64,000 bases of DNA from an uncultured Verrucomicrobiota bacterium (GTDB lineage Bacteria; Verrucomicrobiota; Verrucomicrobiia; Opitutales; Seribacteraceae), in assembly GCA_902580225.1 (NCBI GenBank), contig CACHJU010000005.1, positions 1 to 64,000 of the forward strand, read 5' to 3'. The position numbers and the translations under genes are program-made. Of this stretch, positions 9,588 through 17,851 are shown in pieces. The notes under the pieces are model-generated. The model was not told the DNA's origin and searched no databases. It saw nothing but the letters and a program-made list of their open reading frames with translations. How positions within the stretch are numbered: the first letter of the stretch is position 1; every line of letters starts with the position of its first letter.

Positions 9588-10157
9588 ATGGGTAGACGAT
9601 TTTCTAAATCGCTTGGTAGAAATACGCATTCAAAAACAGAAGCGAGAATATCCACATTGGATGAGGATGAAGCTTTAAATTTATTAAATTCGATTGAGGA
9701 GGATCCACTCCTACTAATTTTGGATCAAGTCCAAGATCCACGAAACTTGGGAGCCTGTTTAAGATCAGCAGATGGAGCCGGTGTATGTTTGGTTGTTCTT
9801 CCATCTGACAGGTCGGCAGGATTGACCGATGTTGTTCGGCATGTCGCTGCCGGTGCAGCAGAATCTCTTCCTATTGCACGGGTCAAGAACCTAGCTCGTT
9901 TTATGAAAAAACTCCAAGAGCGAGGAATTCGATTGGTCGGGACAAGTGATCAAGCTAAAAGTACAATTTTTGAATCCAATCTTTTAGGTCCTTTAGGGTT
10001 GGTGATGGGGGCAGAGGAAACTGGGATTCGCAGGCTGACATCAGACAATTGCGATCTCTTAGTCAATATACCTATGAAAGGCACAATAGAATGCTTGAAT
10101 GTGTCAGTCGCTACGGGTGTATGTTTATTTGAGATCTATCGTCAAAGGAGATTCTAG
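9588..10157 (+). CDS. SpoU-family 23S rRNA/tRNA 2'-O-ribose methyltransferase, short RlmB-like
   Basis: 189 residues that are nearly all SpoU catalytic domain (knotted SPOUT fold). Motif 1 is 'DPRNLGACLRSADGAGV', motif 2 'LVMGAEETGIR' and motif 3 'IPMKGTIECLNVSVATGV'. It most resembles RlmB, which methylates G2251 of 23S rRNA. The usual N-terminal RNA-recruiting L30e-like domain (about 80-90 residues) is missing; only a ~40-residue basic tail precedes the catalytic core. The start is ATG 9588, 30 bp after cysI. RlmB or another TrmH-type target cannot be decided from sequence. Confidence 0.85.
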   Translation: MGRRFSKSLGRNTHSKTEARISTLDEDEALNLLNSIEEDPLLLILDQVQDPRNLGACLRSADGAGVCLVVLPSDRSAGLTDVVRHVAAGAAESLPIARVKNLARFMKKLQERGIRLVGTSDQAKSTIFESNLLGPLGLVMGAEETGIRRLTSDNCDLLVNIPMKGTIECLNVSVATGVCLFEIYRQRRF

Positions 10158-10158
10158 T

Positions 10159-10782
10159 TTAAAGAGACTGTTGAGTTTTTGGTGCTTGAGATGAGTTTCC
10201 AAACAGAATTTTATTATTTTTATTTTTTAAAAAGAAAAATGAGAAGAAAGATGAAAAGAGAATCGTACTTACAATTGAATTTCTTAGGAACAAATAAGCT
10301 GGAGCATAACCAGGTTCACCTAAAAACTGAGCCTGCCACAAACCAGCCAGTGTCTTTGGATAAGCAGGATTAATGAACCATGCAAACCCGCAGGTAATAG
10401 CATGAAATAATAAGGCACTAGTGACTGCACCTGCAAGTAAACTGAATGGCTTTAATTTATTTCTCAATGATTTTCCGATAAAGAAAATTCCGAGGTATGA
10501 TCCAATAGAAATGAGAGTGAAGGGTTCCAATAAATTGACTCCATAATTTGGATTAAGAAATAAATCAGAAACGAAAACAGCTAACACTGGACCAATCCAA
10601 GACAGATGGCCTTGAAGAAAGGCACCCGAAACAAAAAACAAGGCAAGAACTGGAGTGAAGTTAAATAGTTCCGGAAATGTTAGAGGCAGATAGCGAGACC
10701 AGCCAACAATAACAATGAAAATTATGAACCAGAACTGGGGAATTGAACTTGATGACCTTTTATTCTTTGATGTAGATAGCAT
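10159..10782 (-). CDS. small multipass membrane protein (DUF6580-like)
   Basis: 207 residues with five or six hydrophobic helices, a Lys/Ser-rich N-terminus and a positively charged tail. The segment 'NFTPVLALFFVSGAFL', followed by a second helix ending 'AVFVSDLFLNP', resembles a family of uncharacterised membrane proteins similar to ECF-transporter substrate subunits. Function is not known. The stop codon lies 1 bp from the convergent methyltransferase stop. This is a clear coding region with uncertain family assignment. Confidence 0.65.
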   Translation of the reverse strand: MLSTSKNKRSSSSIPQFWFIIFIVIVGWSRYLPLTFPELFNFTPVLALFFVSGAFLQGHLSWIGPVLAVFVSDLFLNPNYGVNLLEPFTLISIGSYLGIFFIGKSLRNKLKPFSLLAGAVTSALLFHAITCGFAWFINPAYPKTLAGLWQAQFLGEPGYAPAYLFLRNSIVSTILFSSFFSFFFLKNKNNKILFGNSSQAPKTQQSL

Positions 10783-10824
10783 GGTTTGTTTATAATTTAC
10801 GATTTAAATAATTTCAACCATAGC

Positions 10825-11301
10825 TTATTGATTAGGTTTGGTCAGATAATCCATCAAACGATCAATAAATGGTTCCTGTTCTACTCTCAATTTTCTCTTT
10901 GCATCCTTTGCATTAAGCATAATTGCTTGGTCAATTTCTGGGAATGTCCACATTTTTCCTGTTCCTTTGGGGTACTCTAAAGTTATTTCATTACATTTCA
11001 GGATTCGTTCATTTTCCCAATCTCCCTCAAAGCCCCAAGCATAAACTCTTTTTCCATTTTTTTGAAGGATATTACCTAAACTAGTGTAAGGCCCTTTTGA
11101 ATCCATTCCCGTTTCCTCTTTGAATTCACGAATTGCTGCATCAAAAATCTCTTCATTATCTTCAGGTTCCCCCTTTGGTATGCTCCACCATCCAAGATCT
11201 CTTGTTTTAAAAAATGGTCCGCCTGGGTGTGCGATCAGAAACTTAGGTTCATTCAGAATATCCAGATTATAAAGCACGAGACCACCGCTAATTTTTTTCA
11301 T
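10825..11301 (-). CDS. Nudix hydrolase
   Basis: 158 residues with a complete Nudix box at residues 44-66: G44, E50, R58, E59, E62, E63, G65, fitting Gx5Ex7REUxEExGU. The N-terminal 'SGGLVLY' and 'GWWSIPKGE' are typical of small NTP-pyrophosphohydrolase or diadenosine-type Nudix enzymes. The substrate cannot be told from the sequence. It starts at ATG 11301, just after the GNAT gene upstream on the same strand (18 bp gap), so the two may form an operon. Confidence 0.88.
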   Translation of the reverse strand: MKKISGGLVLYNLDILNEPKFLIAHPGGPFFKTRDLGWWSIPKGEPEDNEEIFDAAIREFKEETGMDSKGPYTSLGNILQKNGKRVYAWGFEGDWENERILKCNEITLEYPKGTGKMWTFPEIDQAIMLNAKDAKRKLRVEQEPFIDRLMDYLTKPNQ

Positions 11302-11319
11302 TTTATGATCTTTTAGATC

Positions 11320-11808
11320 TTAATCTGTAGAAGAATTCTTTTCCATAACTACTAAATCCCGCCATTTATTTCCAACACGACGAAACCTTTTTTTTAGAGC
11401 AACTTCATAAAAACCCACTGACTGGTAACACCTGCGTGCCGCTATATTATGTCCATATGTATTCAAAATGATCTTATGGACTGATTTTTCATAAAAAGCC
11501 CAGTCTAACAAATGATTAACAAATATCTTTCCAATTCCTATCCTCCTTTTTTCAGGTTTAATAATCACTCTACACAGTATTCCTTTGGATAATTCTGTAA
11601 GTACAATTTCACCGTATGAGACTAAAAATTTTTTTTTATCCAAAAAACAAAGGGCGTATACATTATCGCGCTTTAGATGAAGAGAGAAAATTTCTTCATT
11701 GAGTCCTTCCTGAAAAGTATTCCCAGACCAGAAATGTTTTTGCTCATCATTTTGGATCCATGACAACAGTTCGGGTATTTTACTTTTTGGAAATTTTACG
11801 AGTTTCAA
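11320..11808 (-). CDS. GNAT-family N-acetyltransferase
   Basis: 162 residues with the GNAT fold. The acetyl-CoA loop is 'RRIGIGKIFVNHLLDWA' (R/Q-x-x-G-x-G/A), preceded by a beta strand 'GILCRVIIKPE', and the later 'NIAARRCYQSVGFYEV' is the usual motif B. This resembles RimI/ribosomal-protein-type or small-molecule acetyltransferases; the substrate is unknown. The first in-frame start is a TTG at 11808 with no nearby ATG, so the N-terminus is uncertain by a few residues. Confidence 0.8.
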   Translation of the reverse strand: MKLVKFPKSKIPELLSWIQNDEQKHFWSGNTFQEGLNEEIFSLHLKRDNVYALCFLDKKKFLVSYGEIVLTELSKGILCRVIIKPEKRRIGIGKIFVNHLLDWAFYEKSVHKIILNTYGHNIAARRCYQSVGFYEVALKKRFRRVGNKWRDLVVMEKNSSTD

Positions 11809-11839
11809 AAACTAGTTGCTGAACGACCAAAGTAAGGAA

Positions 11840-12622
11840 TCATGGAATTCGTAAATTCTTACTTTTAGCTCTAAGCAATTCTGCTGGTTGTGGTCTAAGG
11901 CGGGAAACTGTATTTAAATTTGGTAAGTAAGTGCCTTCGGTTTGAGATAAAATATTTCTTGCTTTTTCGTCAAATTGATCGGCTTCATCAAACTTTCCCT
12001 GGTTTAAATAAATTATAGCCATTGCAGCATAGGTTGCCCCAACATCAGTATGTTTCTCTCCATGTTTATCCGTCCGGGTTTTTAGTGCCTTTTCAAGTAA
12101 GTTAAGTGCCTCTTCATGCTTCTCCTGTCCTTCCAATGCCAATGCCAAGCCTTCCTCGCAGTCAGCCAAATCAGGATGATTTGCTCCAACTAACGGGAGT
12201 TTCTGGTTGAGTAATTCTCGAAAGCTTTTTTCAGCCTCTTTGTAATTATTTTTAGACTCCATTATGAACGCTATGTTTGTTTTAACGGATAAAATATCAG
12301 GATGCTTTGCACCAACCGCGGGCAGTAAAACTTCAATTGCTTTTTCATAAGCTTCCTCTGCCTTTTCGCTTTCACCAATAAAATAAAGGGCGACTCCCAG
12401 ATTATTCCAAGCCACGCCAACATCTCGATGCTGGTTTCCCTGAAAGGGCAGTCTACCTTTTATTACTTGGCGATATAAGCTTGCCGCGTCTTCATGCTGA
12501 GCATTCTTGAATAAATTATCTGCCTCTCTGTGCAAAATGGCCCAATCACCTAAGGTCTTACTTTCTGCACGAATATTCGGGCTGAATGAGACGAGCAAAA
12601 TCAAAATCAAAATTATTTTCAT
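11840..12622 (-). CDS. secreted tetratricopeptide-repeat protein
   Basis: I place the start at ATG 12622, which gives a normal signal peptide ('MKIILILILLVSFSPNIRA'). The frame extends upstream only to a TTG at 12667. After the signal come at least four TPR units of the 42-residue kinesin-light-chain type, each containing phrases such as 'NNLGVALYFIGESEKAEEAY' and 'GAKHPDI'. TPRs are protein-docking scaffolds, and the exported location suggests an envelope role. The partner is unknown. Confidence 0.8.
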   Translation of the reverse strand: MKIILILILLVSFSPNIRAESKTLGDWAILHREADNLFKNAQHEDAASLYRQVIKGRLPFQGNQHRDVGVAWNNLGVALYFIGESEKAEEAYEKAIEVLLPAVGAKHPDILSVKTNIAFIMESKNNYKEAEKSFRELLNQKLPLVGANHPDLADCEEGLALALEGQEKHEEALNLLEKALKTRTDKHGEKHTDVGATYAAMAIIYLNQGKFDEADQFDEKARNILSQTEGTYLPNLNTVSRLRPQPAELLRAKSKNLRIP

Positions 12623-12765
12623 ATAGAAGAATCTTAATAGGAAGAATTTTATTTGAGCAATGAGCAAGAAAGAATCAATAAATTTTGGAATTCTTTTGCC
12701 ATTCTATAGAGATTCTTTTTTTGTATAAGTAGAGTCATTTTTTAACTTATTGGAGAAATTATTAT

Positions 12766-13068
12766 ATGAATAAAAGTAATAAATTGTTTATGGGAATTAT
12801 TATTATCTTGTCCGCCTCCTTATTCATGGGAGCCTTGGGTAGTAAATCTGAAGCGTCTTTGAATGTTATAAAAGCGGGTGTGGATGAGAATGGGAATCCT
12901 TTATGTGTGAATAAAAGCCAAGTTTACCTTTTCAAAAAAGATCAGTCTAAAAATAAAATTATTTTTTACTATCACGATGCGAAGAGCTCTGATGCTTCGA
13001 TAATTAAGTCTTTTGCCGATTCTGAAAGTCTCGATGGCTACTGGGAAGAACTTTTAAGAAAGTGGTAA
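12766..13068 (+). CDS. small secreted or membrane-anchored protein, unknown
   Basis: 100 residues. A clear ribosome binding site (GGAGA at 12751-12755) precedes ATG 12766. The N-terminus has a hydrophobic stretch (residues ~7-25) that reads as a signal peptide or membrane anchor. The remaining ~70 residues are hydrophilic, with one Cys and a Trp-rich end. I recognise no family. It stands alone, with a long gap downstream that holds hairpins and a candidate small RNA. Confidence 0.55.
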   Translation: MNKSNKLFMGIIIILSASLFMGALGSKSEASLNVIKAGVDENGNPLCVNKSQVYLFKKDQSKNKIIFYYHDAKSSDASIIKSFADSESLDGYWEELLRKW

Positions 13069-13196
13069 ACTGACTTCGCTATTTATAACAAAGCTACTCT
13101 TTATTTTTTGTTTCTCCTTCTCTAGATAAGGAGCAAGTTACGCTTTCAGGCTATAAATTTGCTTATTATACAAATCTCGAAAAATCGTGAAAAAGT

Positions 13197-13217
13197 ATTG
13201 TTTCTTTAGGAAACAAT
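13197..13217 (+). other. perfect 8-bp hairpin in intergenic region
   Basis: An inverted repeat with arms at 13197-13204 and 13210-13217 and a 5-base loop. No T-run follows on either strand, so it is not a standard terminator. It may be part of a longer transcript leading to the structured element at 13301-13382. The rest of 13069-13300 is AT-rich and shows no gene that I can support. Confidence 0.35.
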
Positions 13218-13300
13218 CAGTAAGTATTTTGTAAAAGTGAATCCAAGGTTACATCTTTTAAAGTACTTTTTTACTATTATTTCAACTTTGGCATCAATTA

Positions 13301-13382
13301 TGCATTAGGTAAATGCAAGGAAAGGGTTTCATGGTAACACCATGTAAGGCACACGTCAGAGGAAGGCGTGTGCCTTTTTTTG
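13301..13382 (+). ncRNA. candidate structured small RNA with intrinsic terminator
   Basis: Three hairpins follow one another: 13301-13317 (6-bp stem, loop AGGTA), 13330-13344 (6-bp stem, loop AAC) and 13347-13375 (9-bp GC-rich stem with arms AGGCACACG and CGTGTGCCT, 11-base loop). The third runs directly into a T-tract (13375-13382), which is a textbook Rho-independent terminator. No gene ends just upstream on this strand and none begins downstream on it. A possible -10-like TACTAT lies at 13272-13277, without a convincing -35. I do not recognise a known RNA family. Confidence 0.5.
13347..13382 (+). terminator. Rho-independent terminator
   Basis: A 9-bp perfect stem (13347-13355 with 13367-13375) is followed by seven to eight T residues. 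It ends the candidate small RNA on the plus strand. The convergent gene at 13402-13941 ends 20 bp away. Confidence 0.7.
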
Positions 13383-13401
13383 TTAAATTTCTAGATATTG
13401 T

Positions 13402-13941
13402 TTAAAATCCCTTAATTCTTTGACCCCCACTTTGGTCCATGGGTAAAATTTGGCATATCTTAAGGTGTTTGGGGCCAATTGTGAATCGTATGACTTCACC
13501 TGTACCATTTGTTTTTCTTGGTAATCCATCTCTTGCTTTTATGGCTACGCATTCTATAAGATCTTTACCATTATAACCTTTTTCATTCGATTCTGTGTAT
13601 AATCCGTCCGGATGTACAAAGCTCACAATTTTTCCATATTTTACTTGGGCATTTCTAGAATACCGGATTATATCTCCAATTTGAAAAGTTGGTTTCTTCA
13701 AATACTTCAATCTATTCAATTTTTTACATTTACATTCACTTATTCGAAAGAATTTTAATTCTAAATTACTCTTTCGAACGGGAGATAAGTCATGTGGATT
13801 CAACTGTAGAAGTTGTAACTTTCTTTTTCTACCTTCTTGGACAAAAATAACTTCTCCAATACGTTTTTTCTGATTACTCGCGAATTTCTCAATAACCCGA
13901 TCGCCAATTTCTAAGGGTGTATAATTTTTTTTATTCATCAT
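13402..13941 (-). CDS. unknown protein with two SH3-like (KOW-type) segments
   Basis: 179 residues starting at ATG 13941 (or 13938). Two segments share a pattern: 'PLEIGDRVIEKF...KRIGEVIFVQ' (residues ~8-35) and 'FQIGDIIRYSRNAQVKYGKIVSFVH' (~86-110). This 'xIGDxIxY...xGxIV' form is typical of small SH3-like barrels that bind RNA or DNA. The protein is basic (many Lys and Arg). No family is recognised and function is not assigned. It stands alone between two long intergenic gaps. Confidence 0.55.
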   Translation of the reverse strand: MMNKKNYTPLEIGDRVIEKFASNQKKRIGEVIFVQEGRKRKLQLLQLNPHDLSPVRKSNLELKFFRISECKCKKLNRLKYLKKPTFQIGDIIRYSRNAQVKYGKIVSFVHPDGLYTESNEKGYNGKDLIECVAIKARDGLPRKTNGTGEVIRFTIGPKHLKICQILPMDQSGGQRIKGF

Positions 13942-14304
13942 AGGGATTATTTAAATTAAATGCATAAGTACACTAACTCTATTCCTGGCAAGATGCAAAA
14001 AATTATAAGTAATTTTTTTGTCGAAGTTATAATTATCTTATTTTCCTCAAATCGAACTTTTTGATTTAAAGAATATCCCAGAGAAGTTAATTCCTCTGAG
14101 TCTATCTCTACTTAGAGTACAAATATTTATCTAAAATATTGAAAATAAGGAGTGTAACATACAGTTTCATTATAAATGGGATCTTGAATGGTGCATTTTA
14201 TAATAATTGAAACCTTAATCATCGAAGATTTATGAAATAAGTCTCTAATTGAATTTTTTGGAAGAAATCATTATTTTGTTTTATTTCTGATCTCTATATT
14301 CCTT
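13942..14304. other. AT-rich intergenic region, no gene seen
   Basis: A 363-bp gap separates the divergent unknown protein and the MORN/YwqK-like gene, and should hold both promoters. It is very AT-rich. I see an AT-only inverted repeat near 13997-14018 and a weak CAGAG/CTCTG hairpin at 14079-14098, but no convincing promoter or RNA. Confidence 0.4.
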
Positions 14305-15150
14305 ATGCAAAATCAAAATATTTTCCGAATTATTAAAATCTATAAAGTATTTTTGTTTTGTAAGCCTTTACAGCAGTACAGAAAAATACTTTTTTTAAAT
14401 TTTATTTGTTTAATAGGATTTAGAACCGAATTGAGAGGAGTTGATTTTAATAATACTCAAGTTAGCGAACAAATTTTAAATCAATCCTTAGATTGGAATA
14501 GAATTCAAAATAGAAATGAAATTTTGTATTTTCCAAATTCTGAAAAACCTCATTCTGGATTTTTAAAAAAGAATTATCCGAACACCCAGGTCCAAATTCT
14601 GGTTCGATTATTAAAGGGTCAAATCGATCAATCAAGTCTTTGGAAAGAAAATGGCATTCCTGTATATGCAGTTGAAATTATTCCGGGTAGTATGAAAATT
14701 AATGAGATTCCAGATTCAATCGATAAACTTGATGGAAGTAAGTTTCATGGAAATACTCGATTTTGGTATGCAAATGGACAAAATATGCTTGAAGCTGAAT
14801 ATTCCTTCGGAAAGAGGAACGGCATTACTCGATCTTGGTATGAGAATGGAAATTTGAAAGTAGAGGAAAATTATAAAGATGGTTTAAAAGATGGGAATGC
14901 CCGATCTTGGTATGAGAATGGAAAAAAATGGATGGATTACACGCATTGGAATGATAAGCGGGATGGCCCCTTAACTTGGTGGTATGAGAACGGGGAGAAA
15001 CGTCAGGAGGGCAACTACAAAAGTGGTCAACGTTTTGGCGAGTGGACTTATTATAAAGACGATGGTTCGATTTTATACCGAAAGATATTCAGGGACGGAA
15101 AATCAATTTCAACTAAATATGGTGAAAAAGAAAAAGATGAAAAAAAATAA
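14305..15150 (+). CDS. MORN-variant / YwqK-like repeat protein
   Basis: 281 residues. After a hydrophobic N-terminal segment (~18-40) and a linker, residues ~145-265 hold five ~23-residue repeats of the 'G..RxWYENGxxKxExxYKDGxxDG' type, as in the toxin-antitoxin-like YwqK family and MORN variants. These repeats form beta hairpins. In YwqK they are linked to neutralising a toxin, but no toxin gene is adjacent, so I do not claim an antitoxin. Start ATG 14305 is the first in a long AT-rich gap. The similar repeats in the 53716-54540 gene are the classical MORN type. Confidence 0.7.
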   Translation: MQNQNIFRIIKIYKVFLFCKPLQQYRKILFLNFICLIGFRTELRGVDFNNTQVSEQILNQSLDWNRIQNRNEILYFPNSEKPHSGFLKKNYPNTQVQILVRLLKGQIDQSSLWKENGIPVYAVEIIPGSMKINEIPDSIDKLDGSKFHGNTRFWYANGQNMLEAEYSFGKRNGITRSWYENGNLKVEENYKDGLKDGNARSWYENGKKWMDYTHWNDKRDGPLTWWYENGEKRQEGNYKSGQRFGEWTYYKDDGSILYRKIFRDGKSISTKYGEKEKDEKK

Positions 15151-15165
15151 ATTTATATCCTGTGT

Positions 15166-15375
15166 TTACCAAGGTAGAATTTTCAAACGCCAAAGCAGAT
15201 TTCCTGACCATATAACAAGGCATACATACACCAGACACCATCCATATGTAACTGGAAAAATTTTATAAATAGACGGAAGTTTTTTTTCGTACCAATCTCT
15301 AAAAAAGAGGGAAACTATACCTGCAATTATGCAATCCAATGTAAGGGCGTACCAAATGATCGCTTCAAAATTCAT
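15166..15375 (-). CDS. small two-helix membrane protein, unknown
   Basis: 69 residues from ATG 15375; the frame extends to a TTG at 15411, but no ribosome binding site decides between them. Two hydrophobic helices (~5-25 and ~42-60) flank a basic loop 'FFRDWYEKKLPSIYKIFP'. The charge pattern and Trp/Tyr placement look like a real membrane protein rather than a chance frame. It is divergent from the M14 peptidase gene and converges on the MORN gene. I do not recognise a family. Confidence 0.5.
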   Translation of the reverse strand: MNFEAIIWYALTLDCIIAGIVSLFFRDWYEKKLPSIYKIFPVTYGWCLVYVCLVIWSGNLLWRLKILPW

Positions 15376-15411
15376 CGTGTCTAAACTATTTGATATATTA
15401 TTAAAAAACAA

Positions 15412-16167
15412 ATGCCATTATCCGTAAACTCTTACCAAAGTCACAATTATAAATTTCTTCTCCACCGATGGCGAAAAATTTGTCGCAAATCCGGTCTTCG
15501 GGTTCAAAAAATTGGAAAGGTGGACGATCATGCATGTTATGAAATCTATTCTCCTGCACTTCATAATAGAGATATAATTTATATTTCTGCTGGTATTCAC
15601 GGGGATGAATCTGGATCAACCGAAGGTTTACTCTTATGGGCCGAATCTAATATAGATCAACTTAGTTCTTTTCCTCTTTTGATTTACCCCTGTCTTAATC
15701 CTTGGGGCTTGATAAATAATTCTCGGTGTGATGCAAGTGGTGTGGACTTGAACCGTATTTGGGAAAGTCCAGATAATCTTTTGATTAGGCACATACTTAA
15801 TCGAACCAAAAGATTAAAGTTTAAATTGGTTCTCAATCTACATGAAGATTTTGATGGTCGAGGAATTTATCTCTATGAGCCGAGCTCAGGAGGCCGACCA
15901 AGTAAAAACGCGGAAAAAATAATTGAAGCAGGTTCTTTTTTGATTCCGCCAGACTCTCGTAGAATGATTGAGGGTCGAAAGGCAAAGAATGGAATTATTC
16001 GTCCACGACCTACGAATCCTCCCAAAGACGGTGTCCCTGAAGCCCTGTATTTTTATTTAGAACATAAGTGCCTAACTTACACCTTTGAAACTCCTTCTGA
16101 GTATGATCTTGAATTTCGTGCGTTAGCCCAGTCCACTATGATCCAAAGGGCGATTTCAATCGCTTAA
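15412..16167 (+). CDS. M14-family zinc carboxypeptidase-like protein
   Basis: 251 residues with the M14 metallocarboxypeptidase / succinylglutamate-desuccinylase fold. The zinc site is H63-x-x-E66 in 'GIHGDESG', plus H144 in 'NLHED'. The substrate motif 'GVDLNR' is at ~110-115, and the catalytic Glu is probably E226 in 'YTFETPSE'. There is no signal peptide, so it is likely cytoplasmic. Substrates of such short forms include peptidoglycan peptides or N-acyl amino acids; which applies here is unknown. It starts at ATG 15412. Confidence 0.82.
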   Translation: MPLSVNSYQSHNYKFLLHRWRKICRKSGLRVQKIGKVDDHACYEIYSPALHNRDIIYISAGIHGDESGSTEGLLLWAESNIDQLSSFPLLIYPCLNPWGLINNSRCDASGVDLNRIWESPDNLLIRHILNRTKRLKFKLVLNLHEDFDGRGIYLYEPSSGGRPSKNAEKIIEAGSFLIPPDSRRMIEGRKAKNGIIRPRPTNPPKDGVPEALYFYLEHKCLTYTFETPSEYDLEFRALAQSTMIQRAISIA

Positions 16168-16199
16168 ATGATATTCAATATCATCGAAATAAGCGTTTT
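16161..16199 (+). terminator. palindromic terminator after the M14 peptidase gene
   Basis: Nested inverted repeats overlap the end of the M14 gene. The outer arms are CGCTTA 16161-16166 and TAAGCG 16190-16195; the inner arms are 16168-16175 and 16177-16184 around one base. A short T-run (TTTT) follows. The stem is AT-rich, so strength is uncertain. The remainder of the gap to 16402 shows nothing further. Confidence 0.45.
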
Positions 16200-16402
16200 A
16201 TAGCTCGTTAAAGCTAATAATCCCCGGAGTTGAAAATGAAGAAAATTCGAAGCTTTCTGCCCCAATACACCAGGACTGCAGTTTTATAACTCAATCAGGC
16301 TACCTATGTTATTTTGAATACACTTAATTAAGATAACTTATTTTATTAACTATTATCACTTTAGGAGTGCAATTGGGCATAAATTTTGCTATTTAAAAGT
16401 CA

Positions 16403-17827
16403 ATGCTCAGGTTTTCCTTACTCGTAGTTTTTTTTCTCTTTTCAAAAAGTGGGTTGTGGGCTGCTGCTCCGATAGCTTACTCGGGTAAAGTTTCAATTTA
16501 CAACTCAAATTATCATGGTTATGCGAAACTCACTTTTTCTCTATACGATTCGAATAACACAGTAGTTTGGAGAAATGGTGCCGGTGCAGATGATTCGATT
16601 AGAGTTTTTGTAGCCAATGGGCGTTATACCGTTCTTTTAGGCGGGCAGGGTATGAATCAAATACCTTCTCAACTTTTTCTCCAATATGCTGAATTATATT
16701 TAAAAGTTGAATTTGATAACGAAGACGGTTTTGGCAAAAGGCATTTAAAGCCGGATCAACGTATTACTGCTTCGCCATATTCCTTATCTTCGGATTATGC
16801 CAGAATTGCTATGTCAGTTGTTCCCAATTCTATTTCCAAGACCATGCTTACAAGTAATCTTCGCAGTGATTTAAACCGAACAATTACCCGATCGATGTTA
16901 TCCACTGATGTACGCAATGATTTAAATCGGACGATCACCCGTTCGATGCTTTCGAGTGGTGTGCAAACCGATTTAAATCGAACGATTACTAAATCGATGC
17001 TCGCTGCTGATGTACGAAGTGATTTAAACCGAACAATTACCCGATCCATGTTGTCTTCTCAGGTACAGAATGATTTGAATGCTACGATCGAGGCGAATAA
17101 ATTGAGTTCTAATATTAAACGTTATTTCAAACCCTCCATAACCACTCATCCTCAAAATACAACAATCAACAGTGAAGCCAACGGGAGTCTAACAGTGGTG
17201 TCCTCAGGTCAATTTCTAACTTATCAGTGGAAGAAAAACGGCTCAAATCTTTCCGGAAAGATCAGTGCTACTCTTCCCATTATAGATGCAAATGCTACCC
17301 TGCACGAGGGAAATTACACAGTTGTTGTGACCAATGACTTTGGTAATCAGGAGTCCAACCAAGCGGAAATTTTAATCGCGGACCCCCCAGTTGAAATCTT
17401 GAGTTTTACCGGTGGCACCAGTTCTGGAAATATGGTCAATGCTTGGCAAAGGATTTTGATTCCATCTCCCTTTACATCTCATAACATTAGTTCCATTGAT
17501 CTTTATTTGAGAGGTTCAGCAACTGTCTATCTACATGTTTATAACCAGAGCGCAAATGTGAGTACTAACCCGAACACTCGTTTCGCCGGACTTAGTCCGG
17601 TTGCCACCTCCAATTCGAAGACTTTCAATCATAGCTCTTACACCGTTGTCAATTTCGATTTCCCTGCGGGTACAACCTTGAATAGCAATCCACCTTATTA
17701 TATTTGGGCAAAATCGAGTAGTGGTACTCCTCAAATTCAAACCACTTATGTTTCGGGGGGAACTATTGGGGGAAGAGGCAACCTACCTATGATTTTAAAT
17801 GCCAAAGTATATGGAATTGCTCCGTAG
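16403..17827 (+). CDS. secreted Ig-domain protein with 17-residue tandem repeats
   Basis: 474 residues. Residues 1-20 are a signal peptide. An N-terminal beta-rich domain (~20-140, ending 'ITASPYSLSSDYA') is shared in pattern with the 23092-25638 protein. Five tandem 17-residue repeats follow (residues 144-228, consensus ITRSMLSxxVxxDLNRT), then a degenerate sixth ending 'KRYFKPSIT'. After these come an Ig-like domain (~245-325, 'TYQWKKNGSNL', 'NYTVVVTNDFG') and a ~145-residue beta-rich C-terminal module. It is probably a surface or secreted adhesin-like protein; the ligand is unknown. It starts at ATG 16403, and the YHYH gene follows 24 bp later. Confidence 0.75.
   Translation: MLRFSLLVVFFLFSKSGLWAAAPIAYSGKVSIYNSNYHGYAKLTFSLYDSNNTVVWRNGAGADDSIRVFVANGRYTVLLGGQGMNQIPSQLFLQYAELYLKVEFDNEDGFGKRHLKPDQRITASPYSLSSDYARIAMSVVPNSISKTMLTSNLRSDLNRTITRSMLSTDVRNDLNRTITRSMLSSGVQTDLNRTITKSMLAADVRSDLNRTITRSMLSSQVQNDLNATIEANKLSSNIKRYFKPSITTHPQNTTINSEANGSLTVVSSGQFLTYQWKKNGSNLSGKISATLPIIDANATLHEGNYTVVVTNDFGNQESNQAEILIADPPVEILSFTGGTSSGNMVNAWQRILIPSPFTSHNISSIDLYLRGSATVYLHVYNQSANVSTNPNTRFAGLSPVATSNSKTFNHSSYTVVNFDFPAGTTLNSNPPYYIWAKSSSGTPQIQTTYVSGGTIGGRGNLPMILNAKVYGIAP
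16832..17086 (+). repeat. five 51-bp in-frame tandem repeats
   Basis: Period 51 bp (17 codons), five copies inside the Ig-domain protein gene. They share DLNRT ends and an 'I-T-(R/K)-S-M-L' start. Copies differ mainly in the middle residues. They probably form a rod or coiled stalk between the N-terminal domain and the Ig domain. Confidence 0.85.
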
Positions 17828-17851
17828 CCATGATTTCTCCTTTGGCTGATT

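Noticed and set aside
13997-14018. AT-only inverted repeat ending in a T-run as a terminator
   Set aside because: The stem has no G-C pairs and no gene ends upstream on that strand; it is likely chance in a very AT-rich gap.
14305-15150. Toxin-antitoxin module at the YwqK-like gene
   Set aside because: No toxin-like gene is adjacent, and MORN/YwqK repeats alone are not specific to antitoxins.
16832-17086. CRISPR-like array
   Set aside because: The 51-bp periodic repeats are in frame, diverge like protein repeats and have no spacer structure; they encode a protein stalk.
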